DNA of 64,000 nt from Candidatus Thalassarchaeum betae (GCA_003193925.1 PSPG01000001.1:186001-250000), one strand, 5' to 3'. Shown: positions 1 to 9,918, numbered from the stretch's first letter. The notes: generated from the sequence alone by a model not told the origin. Program-made: numbers and translations.

Positions 1-117
1 GACTCGAGTTCACGGTCAGTAAGAGCGGTCGGGATCCTACCATCTGGAATCTGGTCAATCGCTGACGCCGGCGCCTCCGTCATTCGTCTTACCCCAGTGC
101 ATCCCCGGCATCGCTGC

Positions 118-237
118 CTACGGTCGCGAAGTGCCTTTCTTGGCCTTCTTAACTTTGAGGGAAGTGAGGGAGTCATCGAGGCGATTATTCAGGGGTCTCC
201 GGAAAGCGAGATAAGGAGGGGGTCGCTCCATTGGCAT
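118..237 (-). CDS. small basic hypothetical protein (39 aa, MPMERPPPYLAFRRPLNNRLDDSLTSLKVKKAKKGTSRP)
   Basis: Manual translation of the minus strand: ATG at 237 (alternative ATG at 231), stop TAG at 118-120; Lys/Arg-rich C-terminus. Not in the supplied ORF track because it is short. Confidence 0.35.
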   Translation of the reverse strand: MPMERPPPYLAFRRPLNNRLDDSLTSLKVKKAKKGTSRP

Positions 238-239
238 GG

Positions 240-343
240 CCGCGCTTAGCTCAGTTGGCTAGAGCACCTGACTGTAGACTGGAAACACTTGGTTGTAGGC
301 AGCCATCAGGGGGTCCCCGGTTCAAGTCCTCTCTCGACAGGCC
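240..343 (+). tRNA. tRNA-Tyr (GTA) with 27-nt intron at 37/38; 3' half anomalous, 3' end uncertain
   Basis: A-box TAGCTCAGTTGG, D-stem GCTC/GAGC, anticodon stem CCTGA/TCAGG, anticodon GTA at 274-276, intron 278-304, B-box GGTTCAAGTCC at 319-329. T-stem and acceptor 3' strands do not pair with the 5' side. Confidence 0.55.
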
Positions 344-409
344 CACTCGGACAATGTGGGCAGACTGATAAAGGGGGGTTTGGTCGGCAGGCCGCTACGA
401 GGTCTGACT

Positions 410-997
410 ATGGGTGTCCAGCAGTATGTCCGCTCACTCTGGAAGACTCCGAAGGCGTCGCTGCCGCCGAGGTACCGACGCGAGCGCATGGTGGGCTGGA
501 GGCGAGAGCCGGTGTTCCAGCGAATCGAGCGACCGACCCGCATCGACGCGGCCCGCAGAGTCGGCTACAAGGCCAAGCAGGGCGTCGTCGTAGTGAGGAC
601 TCGCGTACGTCGAGGAGGACTGCGCAAGGGCAAGATCCACATGAAGCGCAAGCCGTCCAAGTCCGGCATCAAGAAGATCACCATGGCTAAGTCAATCCAG
701 CGTATGGCCGAGGAGCGGGTCAACAGGCGCTACCCGAACCTCGAAGTCCTCAACTCGTACTGGGTCGGAGAGGACGGCAAGAACAAGTTCTACGAGGTCA
801 TTCTGCTCGACCCCGCACACCCCGCCATCAAGTCCGACAAGCAGCTTGGCTGGGTGTCGAGCGGCAACAGCCACAGGGGTCGCGCGTTCCGCGGCAAGAC
901 CAGTGCAGGCAAGCGCGGGCGTGGGCTGTACAACAAGGGCAAGGGCGCTGAGAAGCTCCGCCCCAGCCTAAAGGCCAACAAAAACCGCGGCAAGTGA
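410..997 (+). CDS. rpl15e: 50S ribosomal protein L15e
   Basis: [15 protein letters not shown]...[30 protein letters not shown]...[16 protein letters not shown] is typical L15e; in-frame ATG at 410 preferred over the ORF start at 356. Confidence 0.95.
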   Translation: MGVQQYVRSLWKTPKASLPPRYRRERMVGWRREPVFQRIERPTRIDAARRVGYKAKQGVVVVRTRVRRGGLRKGKIHMKRKPSKSGIKKITMAKSIQRMAEERVNRRYPNLEVLNSYWVGEDGKNKFYEVILLDPAHPAIKSDKQLGWVSSGNSHRGRAFRGKTSAGKRGRGLYNKGKGAEKLRPSLKANKNRGK

Positions 998-1046
998 GTT
1001 CTCACTCGCCGTCATATTGATGCCTGTCCCGTCTTGGCCAGTGCCG

Positions 1047-1301
1047 ATGGCCGACCTTCAAGTGTCCGAGATTCGCGGGCTCCCGGTGATTATGCCGAGC
1101 GGCAGATTGCTCGGCACCGTCCACGATACAGTCATCGACACCGACGGATGGACCTGCACCCACATCTTCGTCGCCGACCCTCCTGCGGACCTCGTCGAGG
1201 GACGGATCCACGTCGCCATACCGTGGAACTGGGTCCGCTCTATCGGGGACGTCGTCATGCTGCGCTGGTTCCCTCCGACCCCGATTCCCCGCAAGTTGTG
1301 A
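1047..1301 (+). CDS. PRC-barrel domain protein
   Basis: MADLQVSEIRGLPVIMPSGRLLGTVHDTVIDTDG..., a PRC-barrel-like small protein. Confidence 0.7.
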   Translation: MADLQVSEIRGLPVIMPSGRLLGTVHDTVIDTDGWTCTHIFVADPPADLVEGRIHVAIPWNWVRSIGDVVMLRWFPPTPIPRKL

Positions 1302-1341
1302 GAGTTCAATACGGGTCGGCTCCCGCATCGGCCTGAGAGAG

Positions 1342-2409
1342 ATGCTCGTACTGCATGTCCTAGGCACATCAGGCTCGCGCCCGACTCGCGGGCGCTCGGT
1401 CCCCGGTAACTATCTCTCGACGCCCTCCGGAGGTATCGTCATCGATTGCGGCGAGGGCTTCCAAGAGAGGCTGCTGAAGCACGATCTCGCTCTGAAGGCG
1501 ACCGGCACCAACAAGCGCGCTCGCGCCTCGAAAATCAGAGTGATTCTGCTCACCCACAGCCATCTCGACCACTGCTGGGGTCTCCTGCCGTTCCTCTACA
1601 CGATGGATCTCGACGGGCGCACCGCCCCACTCACCATCATCGCCCCTACCGCCTCCGAGAGAGCCCCGGCCCGCTCTGACTTCGCCGGCCTCTTCGAATC
1701 CTGGCGGGACCTGCTCGCCGGCGAGCTCTCTAGGGGAGGCCTCGGGTTCCCTGTCGAGTGGGTGCTGATTCCCGTCGACGGCGAAGAGCCGATCGAACCA
1801 CCGGTGCAGCCGCTAGAGGGCGTGCACCTGACAGCCGTGCCCACTAGGCACGGTGTCGTCTCGGTCGCTTGGATGGTCTCCACCCCCCAGCGCTCGGGAC
1901 GCTTCGACCGGGATCGGGCAGCCTCGCTGGGACTTGCCGACCATCAGGTTTCGCTGCTTGCTGCAGGAGAGAGCATCATCCATGACGGCGCGGAGTTGGA
2001 CCCGGCTGACTTCCGCGCCGAGAGGCGACCTCCCTGTCGGCTCCTCGTCAGCGGCGACACCACTCGTGGCGTTGCCTCGTTCAACCAGGAGAGCTTAGGC
2101 GGTCCGGTGGACCTGCTGATCCACGAGGCCACCTACACCAACGAATACCACGACAAGTCCGAGGCATATGGGCACTCGACCGCTGTCGACGCCGCAGCCG
2201 CTGCATCGGTGATGGGCGCCAAGGTTCTGGGAATGGTGCATCTGAGCACGAGAATCAGTGATTGCGCAATACTCGAATCAGAGGCTAGGGAAATCCATCC
2301 GAGCAGCTTCGTCTGCGAGGATGGGGACATAATCGAAATCTCTCTGGATGGGGCCATCGACGTCTCCAGACGCCGTGAAAACGTCTGGATGCCTCTGAGC
2401 ATAGAGTGA
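1342..2409 (+). CDS. rnz: ribonuclease Z (metallo-beta-lactamase fold)
   Basis: LGTSGSRPTRGR...IDCGEGFQERL...LLTHSHLDHCWGLLPF...SGDTTRG...HEATYTNEYHDKSEAYGHSTA; RNase Z motifs. Confidence 0.9.
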   Translation: MLVLHVLGTSGSRPTRGRSVPGNYLSTPSGGIVIDCGEGFQERLLKHDLALKATGTNKRARASKIRVILLTHSHLDHCWGLLPFLYTMDLDGRTAPLTIIAPTASERAPARSDFAGLFESWRDLLAGELSRGGLGFPVEWVLIPVDGEEPIEPPVQPLEGVHLTAVPTRHGVVSVAWMVSTPQRSGRFDRDRAASLGLADHQVSLLAAGESIIHDGAELDPADFRAERRPPCRLLVSGDTTRGVASFNQESLGGPVDLLIHEATYTNEYHDKSEAYGHSTAVDAAAAASVMGAKVLGMVHLSTRISDCAILESEAREIHPSSFVCEDGDIIEISLDGAIDVSRRRENVWMPLSIE

Positions 2410-2454
2410 ACGCGACTGCGATACGATTCAAAAGCAGGGAGCAAACCGTTCTGC

Positions 2455-4851
2455 GTGCGCCGAGCGTCAGCCAGTCTGCTAATCGCCTTGCTGCTGGTCA
2501 GCGCGGCCCCATTGGCCCAGGCTGACTCCAAGGGAGTCATCTCCTGCGTCAACGCAGACCTCACGATGATGCCTGCCAGTTGGGATGTCGAGGACCAATC
2601 CTGCGTTCGCCTGGACCTCGGAGAGCTGGAGCCCGGCGAGACCCTGTCCTTCGACATCACCTCCGACGGGCTCATCGACATCCTGCTCTTCTCGGTCAAT
2701 TCCATCTCCGTCTACCAGAACGAGCAGGCTTACCGGAGCGATTCCATTTGGGAGAGCGACTCGGTCTTCGAGAACTTCAACGGCACAGGCGCATGGCACT
2801 GGACCGTACCCGACGACCGCGAGATGACCCGCTGGTACCTCGTCTTGGACAATCTCGCGCATCCGCAGGACGGAGGCGGAGGGGCTCAGGGCATAGCGAG
2901 CGCCTCAGTCAGTCTGGACTCAGGACCAGTCCTCGCTGCGCCATTCACCCTCGCCGACACCATCGTGCGACTCGATGTCGGCGAGCACTCGATTCTCCAC
3001 GGGCCGTTCGTTGTCGACGCCGGCACTCAGGCCAGAATCGACGCGACGACGATGGAGGGGGCTCCCGATGTCTTCCTGATGACAGAGTCCCAGGTGACCC
3101 TGTACGAGGCAGGTGGCACCGCGGCCTCCCGCGTCGAGGGCACCGACATGCTGCTCATCACCACCGAGCGCCACATGGTCTGGCTCGTGCCCGAGACGTA
3201 CGAGGGCATTGACCTCTATCTGGTGGTCGACAACAGGCCGGGCCCCTCCGGAGGTGGCGCCGGGACTCAGAAGATTGCCACCACAGTTACCCTCTCGCTC
3301 ACCCCCGTGCTGGATCCGACCATCAGCAGCGAGGTCTCTCTGGACACCATCGACGTGGGGACCATCGTCATGCTGGACGCCTCCGAGACCCCGAACCGCT
3401 CCAATCAGATTCCCCCCTCCGGCTTCAGGTGGGACACTAACTCTGACGGCGTCGACGACACCGTCGGCTCAAACGTCAACATCAGCTGGTCCGACCCGAC
3501 GAACATCACCATCAGGCTCACCGTCGTATCCATCGACGGTCGCAGCGCCAGCGTGTACCAGGATATCGAGGTCGCCGACATCTCAGACCCAGAAGTCAGC
3601 ATCGGGGTCACAGCCATCCTCGAGCGTACCTACGGTGACAGCGTGATCCTGAGCGGACAGGTTTCAGACAACTGGGGAATCCAGACTATCGAGTGGTTCG
3701 TCGACGACGAGCTCGCCCGCAGCAACGCCGGAGACGACGAGGGAGCGACCGTGTTCAGCCACACGTTCAACTCCAGTTACTCGGCCGGGACGCACACCGT
3801 CACCCTCCGCGCCACCGACAGGTCCGACAGGGTGGCCGAGGACACAGCAACCATCAGCCTCTACGATTCGACCCCGCCAGTAATCGGGATTTTCCAGAGC
3901 GAGGTATCCCTGCAGATTGGGCAGACCTTCCGCTTTGAGGCCAATGTCACTGATGCCGAGTCGAGCAACCTGCTCTTCACTTGGGACTTCGACGACTCGG
4001 TCGACTTGGACTCTGACGGCGACGCTAGGAACGACGCTGACGCCCACGGCGACTCGGTATTGTGGAGCTACGACCAATCAGGTGCCCAGTGGGTGGTCTG
4101 TCACGTCGAGAACGATGCCGGACTGGTCAGCGAGTTCGAGATTCTCGTCAATGTACTGAGCGGATCCGAGGGCGGCGGCGCCTTCGACCTGATGACCCTG
4201 GGTATGATTGGCCTAGCAGCCGTCGTCGCATTGGCTGTCGTGATGATCTCGTGGAGAGTCGTCTCCAACCGCAGACTGGCCGCTCTCATCGCAGAGCAGG
4301 AGGAACCCGAAGAAGCCCGGGCAGCCGCTCCGTCGGCCGACGAGCAGAAGGCGATGTGGGGCGGAGGCGACATGGCTGCCGCAACTCCTCAGCACTCTCC
4401 TCAGATGTTCAGTGACTTCTCTAGTGGGATGTCAGGGGCCACCGCTGACGTTTCAACCGCGATGGGCGAGCCCGAGGGCGGCGACATAGACCCCGACATC
4501 GCGGCACTGCTGGAGTCGGCCAAGCAGTCACAGTCGACGCCCGCGTCCAGTGTCGCCAGCGACTTGCTGTCCGCCTTCGAGAGCGATGACACTGTCAAGA
4601 GGGAGGATGTCGAGTTCTCGCATGAGGGACGGACCGAGGAAGAGCCCTCGAAATGGGCCCCGGGAGAAACTGGGACCGGGGTCTTCCAGCCAGTGCAGGA
4701 CCCCGAGCCAGAGCCCGAGCGGAACCGGACCGTGCGCCAGAACTGCTCGTCTTGCGAGAAGCTGTTCGAAGTCGACTTGCCCGAGGGCGTCGACGCAGCT
4801 AGGACCGCTTGCCCTCACTGTGGTTCGATAGAATCAATCAGTTTGGGCTGA
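2455..4851 (+). CDS. large secreted membrane-anchored protein: signal peptide, PKD-like region, one TM, cytoplasmic zinc ribbon
   Basis: GTG start, signal-like LLIALLLVSAAPLAQA, PKD-like DASETPNRSNQIPPSGFRWDTNSDGVDD, TM LGMIGLAAVVALAVVMISW, C-terminal CSSCEKLF...CPHCGS. Confidence 0.75.
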   Translation: MRRASASLLIALLLVSAAPLAQADSKGVISCVNADLTMMPASWDVEDQSCVRLDLGELEPGETLSFDITSDGLIDILLFSVNSISVYQNEQAYRSDSIWESDSVFENFNGTGAWHWTVPDDREMTRWYLVLDNLAHPQDGGGGAQGIASASVSLDSGPVLAAPFTLADTIVRLDVGEHSILHGPFVVDAGTQARIDATTMEGAPDVFLMTESQVTLYEAGGTAASRVEGTDMLLITTERHMVWLVPETYEGIDLYLVVDNRPGPSGGGAGTQKIATTVTLSLTPVLDPTISSEVSLDTIDVGTIVMLDASETPNRSNQIPPSGFRWDTNSDGVDDTVGSNVNISWSDPTNITIRLTVVSIDGRSASVYQDIEVADISDPEVSIGVTAILERTYGDSVILSGQVSDNWGIQTIEWFVDDELARSNAGDDEGATVFSHTFNSSYSAGTHTVTLRATDRSDRVAEDTATISLYDSTPPVIGIFQSEVSLQIGQTFRFEANVTDAESSNLLFTWDFDDSVDLDSDGDARNDADAHGDSVLWSYDQSGAQWVVCHVENDAGLVSEFEILVNVLSGSEGGGAFDLMTLGMIGLAAVVALAVVMISWRVVSNRRLAALIAEQEEPEEARAAAPSADEQKAMWGGGDMAAATPQHSPQMFSDFSSGMSGATADVSTAMGEPEGGDIDPDIAALLESAKQSQSTPASSVASDLLSAFESDDTVKREDVEFSHEGRTEEEPSKWAPGETGTGVFQPVQDPEPEPERNRTVRQNCSSCEKLFEVDLPEGVDAARTACPHCGSIESISLG

Positions 4852-4893
4852 CCGCCATGCCGGTCTGGGTTTTTGATGCAGGGGCCGTTCCTG

Positions 4894-4908
4894 TAGGGCA
4901 ATACCCTA
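4894..4908 (+). promoter_or_regulatory. small leader hairpin TAGGG-CAATA-CCCTA
   Basis: Perfect 5-bp inverted repeat just upstream of the 4912-4930 hairpin. Confidence 0.4.
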
Positions 4909-4911
4909 TAG

Positions 4912-4930
4912 CGCACCTCTGAGAGGTGCG
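4912..4930 (+). promoter_or_regulatory. leader hairpin CGCACCTCT-G-AGAGGTGCG covering the SD GAGGTG
   Basis: Perfect 9-bp inverted repeat ending 3 nt before ATG 4934; GAGGTG (4923-4928) lies in the 3' arm. Confidence 0.65.
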
Positions 4931-4933
4931 AGC

Positions 4934-7900
4934 ATGGACAACACCGGTGTCCGGCTCGTGTATCGGGCCCCTGCGGTGTCACATTCGCACACCCTGCTGA
5001 TGATGCTGCTGTTCCTCCTGCCCGTTCTCTCTCCGATTGCCAGCGTCAGCGGCGAGGCTAGGATAGAATCGCAGGACTTCGAGATTCTCAATCAACTCTC
5101 GGACTTATTGGAGGAGCGACAGGAGGTACTGGAAAGCAACTCCGTCGGACAGATGGCCGGCCCGACAATCGAGGGTGTCAGCAACGCAGTCACACCCACA
5201 GGCTCGTCCGATCCCCTCTCGGACGTCGATGGCGCTATCGAAGGGGCGACAATGGCCGTCACGACTCCCCCGGAGCCCACTCATCCCGGCCCCTACCAGC
5301 TTCTGGTCGATTCCGACAGCAGGCCTCCCGGACAAGTGGACAACGTCTGGCAGACTCTGGTGAACCTCACTGACTACGTCATCTGGACCCAGTACACCGA
5401 CCTCGATGGCAACGTCATCGAGAACTTCGAGGTCGTCACATTCACCGCCAACCTACTATCGCTCTTGGATATCAACTCGGACCCGCTTCTGCACGAGGTC
5501 GATATCGACAACGACGGGGACGATGACATCGAGGTCGGACTCAAGATCGCTTGGGAGTTCTCAGGCGGCTGGGGGGTCGATCTCGATAGCGGAATACTGT
5601 GGATCGAGCCAGGGATCTCCTATTCGGTCAAGGTCCTGGCTTCGAGCCAGAACGACCCCGACTGGGACGACTTGGACAAGCTCCAAGTCTCCCTGATCAA
5701 GGCCTTCGCCTATTCTGGACCGGGCTCCATCCTCGCACTGGGGGAGGGCGAGTCCTACATCTGGGTCGTCGACTCCAGATTCACGACCCAGCCGAACGAC
5801 TTCTCACTGAGAGTCGGGATAGAGAGGTTCTACTTCGACATCGCAGGCGCTGGGTCGGACCTCTTCGTCACGTTGATCCAAGCCCTGACGCTCGGCATCA
5901 TCAACTCGGGCGTGGATGAATCAGGGATCACCTTCGCATCGATGTCCGCTCCCTATGCCATAGAGATCAGCAATGACGGGCAGTCGACCTGCCCGGACAG
6001 ATACTCCCCCGACGAGCTGCTGTTCGCCTCCTATTTGGAGTTGAACTGCGGCGTGACCGCAGGCTTCGGGTACCTGCATTTCTCACCCCCCGACGACAGT
6101 GGTGACAGAGACTTGTGGGAACTCGCTTACATCGAGCTCTCGCTGCACCCCAACAAGGACGCGGTAATACTCCCCAACCAGGTCGATATCGTCATCAGGA
6201 CCGACAGCGTGCTGCCGGCGAACGGGCTGGTCGACGGGGAGGACGGCCTGACCACCATCGAGTACTGGGCTGACGAGAGGACTGACCTCCATATCCACTT
6301 CCACGAGAACCGCTCGGAGTTGCCCGCGGAGGAGTCGGACGACGGGGGCCAGGGCAACGTCACCGACTCCGTTGGCTGGCTGCGTGGGATGCCCGCAGGA
6401 TCACTGTCGGAGGGCGAGATCAGGAGGGTCTTCAGGATGCTGGGTTCGGATGGCTCGCAATCGAAGTTGCCGGGTGAGCTTCCCGAGCGGTTGGGCATGA
6501 TTCTCGGGATCAAGAACTTCTCGCGTGACGACAGCGAGAACGTCAACGACCCGACCCTGCCGGTCAATCCGGCAAATCCGCCAAATACGCTGATTCTGCT
6601 GCGTTCCGTCCAGTCCATCGAGGAGATCGATTACGACTCGTGGTTCCTCCGCGGAGGGGCTGTCGACGACCATAGGAAGATGCACATCTCGGCTAGGGAC
6701 GTGCCTACCGCTGCAGTCCTCTACGGCTCCTTCGAGTTGGCAGGCAGGGACGAGGTAGATACCAGCTTCGATTCGGAGGACAGCCTCGACTTCATCTCCA
6801 AGATCATGGACAACGTCCTGATCAACATAGTCGATCTGTTCCTCGACATCGGCAATGTGCTCAATGACATCCCATCGGCCGTGGTCGACATCATCAGCGG
6901 GGGGGTCGATGGAACCAGCGGGCTGGAGGGGCGCTCGTTCCACCTTCTGCTCACCGACAACTGGCTGGTCACCCGTTCCGACATGCCGATTGAACACATC
7001 TCGATCCAGATAGGCTCCAGCGCCCATCCGATCCTGCCCGGTGACCATCTACTGCTGGCTCAGGACAGAGATCTCGACATGGTGAACGGCCGCAACGGGC
7101 CTGTAGATCCGCTGGTCCCGGTAGCGGCGAGCATCAGTTTCAGCGGGCTGATCGCGTTCTCATTAGTCGATGACAACGACCTCGACGAGCAGACCATGGC
7201 TCTTAGAACGGCCTCGGACGAGCCGTTCCGTTTCACTTACATCGAGCATCCTTCTGGCCTGCTTGAAGGAGCCTCCTACCAGTCGCTGACCTTGAGTGAC
7301 ATACCTGACAACCTCTCAACGTACATCACCCCTGAGGGGATGGAGTACACGGCTTCGACGAGCATCGATTCCATCGTCTACGCCGGCTTGGACGGAACCC
7401 AGCGCCAAGCAGCTCACATCTTCGGGGTCCCAGACAGTTTCACGACGACCTTCGGGACACACACCAGCTGGTCCTCGTCCACCCCGATCTCCACCATCGA
7501 GGCCCAGATCAGCAACGCATCAGAACCCGTGACCATGACCGGCGACCACTTCCTGTTCCACCACGACCCGGTCTCAGAGACCTCGACCATCTCGGTGAGG
7601 CTGACAGGTCTGAGCGAGGTCGGTTGGATAGAACCCGCCGAGGAGGGCGCGTCCGGGCCTGCGGGCCGGGGTACCGCCTACATGTCAGTGTCCGGTGACA
7701 GGCAGTTGAGCATCAATGTCGATCAGGCGCCCACACAGGACAGTGATCCGCTTTCGGTACTTGCCTCCATCGACCCACTGCCCTCCTCGGTGTCGGTCGG
7801 GATACCTACAGGGGCAGAGGCGGGATCGACGCTCGCAGTCCCCGAGTTCAACATCTCCAACGGTGTGTCAGGAATCGCTTTCTTCATCAGCGGGTTCGCC

Positions 7901-9328
7901 GACCTCGGTCGCTCAGTCAACAGCGTCCTCTCGGGAGTCACCTCGGACATCTCCACAGGTGCCGAGTCGGAGGATGACGGCTTCTCCTTCGGCATCCAGT
8001 TGGACGCTGACGCGTCCTTCGACCTCACGGTCGAGGCCATCCACGGTGATGGGTCGGTGGAGGCGCCCCCGTGGGTTCACGGCATCGCGTTCCAATCATC
8101 ACCCAGTGGTATTGCAGACGGCTTCCACCTCAGGACCTGGCTGCCCAACCTGCCTCCGATGATCGACCTCTCAATCAGTAGGACCCCGACGCTCAACGGC
8201 CAGGATTGGGTGATCAGCATGGGTCTCGAGGGCTGGGTGCCAGCACGCGGCGAGTTGATGTTGCACGCCTATGGAATCAACGGACAGGACCTGCTGCTCA
8301 CCCTGCAGGGGCTGACCATCGGGGAGCCGACCTCGCTCGTCGTGGACTCGCTCTTCGAGATAAGCACGATCGGCGGGATCACCGAGGTGGCGACCACGAC
8401 TCACTACGAGATGTCCGAGCGACTCGATTGGGTCCACATCCTGCTAATCAACAGGGCAGCCGGCAGCAGGACTGAGGTGATGATACATGACATCCCAGAG
8501 TCGATTGACCTACATGCCAGCATCGGCACCGCGATTTCACTTGATATGACGGTGCCCGAGGCGTATCGTCGCGACGGCACCGCGGTCGGTGCCATCATGC
8601 TGCAGCAGATGCAGTGGATGGAGTCTGCGTGGTGGCCTGCGACCGTATTCCTGACCGATGTGCCGGGATGGGTCAATCTGACGACGGAGCCATCGCTGAA
8701 TTTCGACATCACTCAGAACATAGCCTTCCAAGGCTCGGCGACCCTCGAGTTCAAGGCTTCTGACGAGGGCATGTCACTCTACATCGAGGCCTTCGGAAGG
8801 GCGATCAACAAGAGAGGCGACACCATCCTCCTAGCTCAGGGAATGTCCGACCGGATGTCGATCAAGCCCACCAGCTCCTTTGGCCTCGCCATCAGGTCAG
8901 GAGGTGAGGGAGTAGAACGACTCTACATCCGAATGAGCAACGTCCCGGCGACCCCACCCATCGTCCTCGAAGAGATGGAGGCTCTGGGGGAGAACCTGCA
9001 GAGGGCCACCATCCACATCAGGGAGATCGTGGGGCCATACAGCGTCATAGAGATCGATGATGTGCGAGGCGGCAGGATAATCGCCTCGGCTCGGGCATCT
9101 GCGCAAGTAGAGGGTACCGACTTTGACCTCCGAGGCGTTCTGCTGGACGCTCAGATAACCGGAGGCGTGCCGATGGGCACCACTCTTGGAGTGAACGGCC
9201 TAGCCTCCGATTTGTCTCTGCTGAACATGGTGCCGGGGCTCGATGGCTCGACCAAGCACGTGATGGTGATCGAGCCGTTCTCCTCAGCGATCCTGACTCT
9301 GCTGGCGACTGCTCTGGGAGGTGACTAA
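4934..9328 (+). CDS. giant secreted protein of unknown function (1464 aa)
   Basis: Single long ORF with N-terminal hydrophobic segment LLMMLLFLLPVLSPIASVSG; acidic, Ser/Thr-rich; no catalytic motif recognised. Confidence 0.8.
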   Translation: MDNTGVRLVYRAPAVSHSHTLLMMLLFLLPVLSPIASVSGEARIESQDFEILNQLSDLLEERQEVLESNSVGQMAGPTIEGVSNAVTPTGSSDPLSDVDGAIEGATMAVTTPPEPTHPGPYQLLVDSDSRPPGQVDNVWQTLVNLTDYVIWTQYTDLDGNVIENFEVVTFTANLLSLLDINSDPLLHEVDIDNDGDDDIEVGLKIAWEFSGGWGVDLDSGILWIEPGISYSVKVLASSQNDPDWDDLDKLQVSLIKAFAYSGPGSILALGEGESYIWVVDSRFTTQPNDFSLRVGIERFYFDIAGAGSDLFVTLIQALTLGIINSGVDESGITFASMSAPYAIEISNDGQSTCPDRYSPDELLFASYLELNCGVTAGFGYLHFSPPDDSGDRDLWELAYIELSLHPNKDAVILPNQVDIVIRTDSVLPANGLVDGEDGLTTIEYWADERTDLHIHFHENRSELPAEESDDGGQGNVTDSVGWLRGMPAGSLSEGEIRRVFRMLGSDGSQSKLPGELPERLGMILGIKNFSRDDSENVNDPTLPVNPANPPNTLILLRSVQSIEEIDYDSWFLRGGAVDDHRKMHISARDVPTAAVLYGSFELAGRDEVDTSFDSEDSLDFISKIMDNVLINIVDLFLDIGNVLNDIPSAVVDIISGGVDGTSGLEGRSFHLLLTDNWLVTRSDMPIEHISIQIGSSAHPILPGDHLLLAQDRDLDMVNGRNGPVDPLVPVAASISFSGLIAFSLVDDNDLDEQTMALRTASDEPFRFTYIEHPSGLLEGASYQSLTLSDIPDNLSTYITPEGMEYTASTSIDSIVYAGLDGTQRQAAHIFGVPDSFTTTFGTHTSWSSSTPISTIEAQISNASEPVTMTGDHFLFHHDPVSETSTISVRLTGLSEVGWIEPAEEGASGPAGRGTAYMSVSGDRQLSINVDQAPTQDSDPLSVLASIDPLPSSVSVGIPTGAEAGSTLAVPEFNISNGVSGIAFFISGFADLGRSVNSVLSGVTSDISTGAESEDDGFSFGIQLDADASFDLTVEAIHGDGSVEAPPWVHGIAFQSSPSGIADGFHLRTWLPNLPPMIDLSISRTPTLNGQDWVISMGLEGWVPARGELMLHAYGINGQDLLLTLQGLTIGEPTSLVVDSLFEISTIGGITEVATTTHYEMSERLDWVHILLINRAAGSRTEVMIHDIPESIDLHASIGTAISLDMTVPEAYRRDGTAVGAIMLQQMQWMESAWWPATVFLTDVPGWVNLTTEPSLNFDITQNIAFQGSATLEFKASDEGMSLYIEAFGRAINKRGDTILLAQGMSDRMSIKPTSSFGLAIRSGGEGVERLYIRMSNVPATPPIVLEEMEALGENLQRATIHIREIVGPYSVIEIDDVRGGRIIASARASAQVEGTDFDLRGVLLDAQITGGVPMGTTLGVNGLASDLSLLNMVPGLDGSTKHVMVIEPFSSAILTLLATALGGD

Positions 9329-9329
9329 C

Positions 9330-9896
9330 ATGGGTCTGCTGGAGAAGCTGAAGGGGGAGGAGAGCATCGAGGAAAGGGACATTGACTCGCAGGTCGCCCA
9401 CGAGGTGCTGGAGAAGATAGAGGAGGGTGCAAGGAGGCACATTTCGCCGACCAGGGTAATCTTCGCCTCAATCGCGGTCATGCTCCTACTCGCTACGAGC
9501 GCGTTCGTCTTGACATGGATAGTCCCGTACGACAGGGTCAGCGTCGATGTGGTGTACCGTCAAGGCGGTCCCGGGCACGTCGTACTGGTGGAGTTGGACA
9601 ACAAGGGCAGCAGGACGATCGAAGACATCGACCTGCACATTAGGTTCATCGATTCGAACGGCATCGAGGTCGCTCGCTCGATATTCAATAGGGATTCCCT
9701 CCCGGCCCATACCTCAATCGCTGGGGACGACCTCGAGCTGCTCGTCGAAGGGGCCTCGGTCTGGGAGGACTACACAATCGAAATACTGCTGAACTACGAG
9801 TACTACGGCGGCGATCGCAGCGAACGCTGGACCCACGACGTTGGAGGATGGACGATGGAGATGTTCGTGGACAAGTCGCCATATCGCTTTCTCTGA
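9330..9896 (+). CDS. single-TM membrane protein, coupled to upstream giant ORF
   Basis: ATG 9330 starts right after the TAA at 9326-9328, preceded by GGGAGGTGA; TM VIFASIAVMLLLATSAFVLTWIV. Confidence 0.75.
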   Translation: MGLLEKLKGEESIEERDIDSQVAHEVLEKIEEGARRHISPTRVIFASIAVMLLLATSAFVLTWIVPYDRVSVDVVYRQGGPGHVVLVELDNKGSRTIEDIDLHIRFIDSNGIEVARSIFNRDSLPAHTSIAGDDLELLVEGASVWEDYTIEILLNYEYYGGDRSERWTHDVGGWTMEMFVDKSPYRFL

Positions 9897-9918
9897 GCAG
9901 TCGCAAGCATGACTATTG

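Noticed and set aside
356-409. N-terminal extension of the rpl15e ORF from 356
   Set aside because: L15e homology starts at [11 protein letters not shown] (ATG 410); the upstream 18 codons overlap the tRNA-flanking region.
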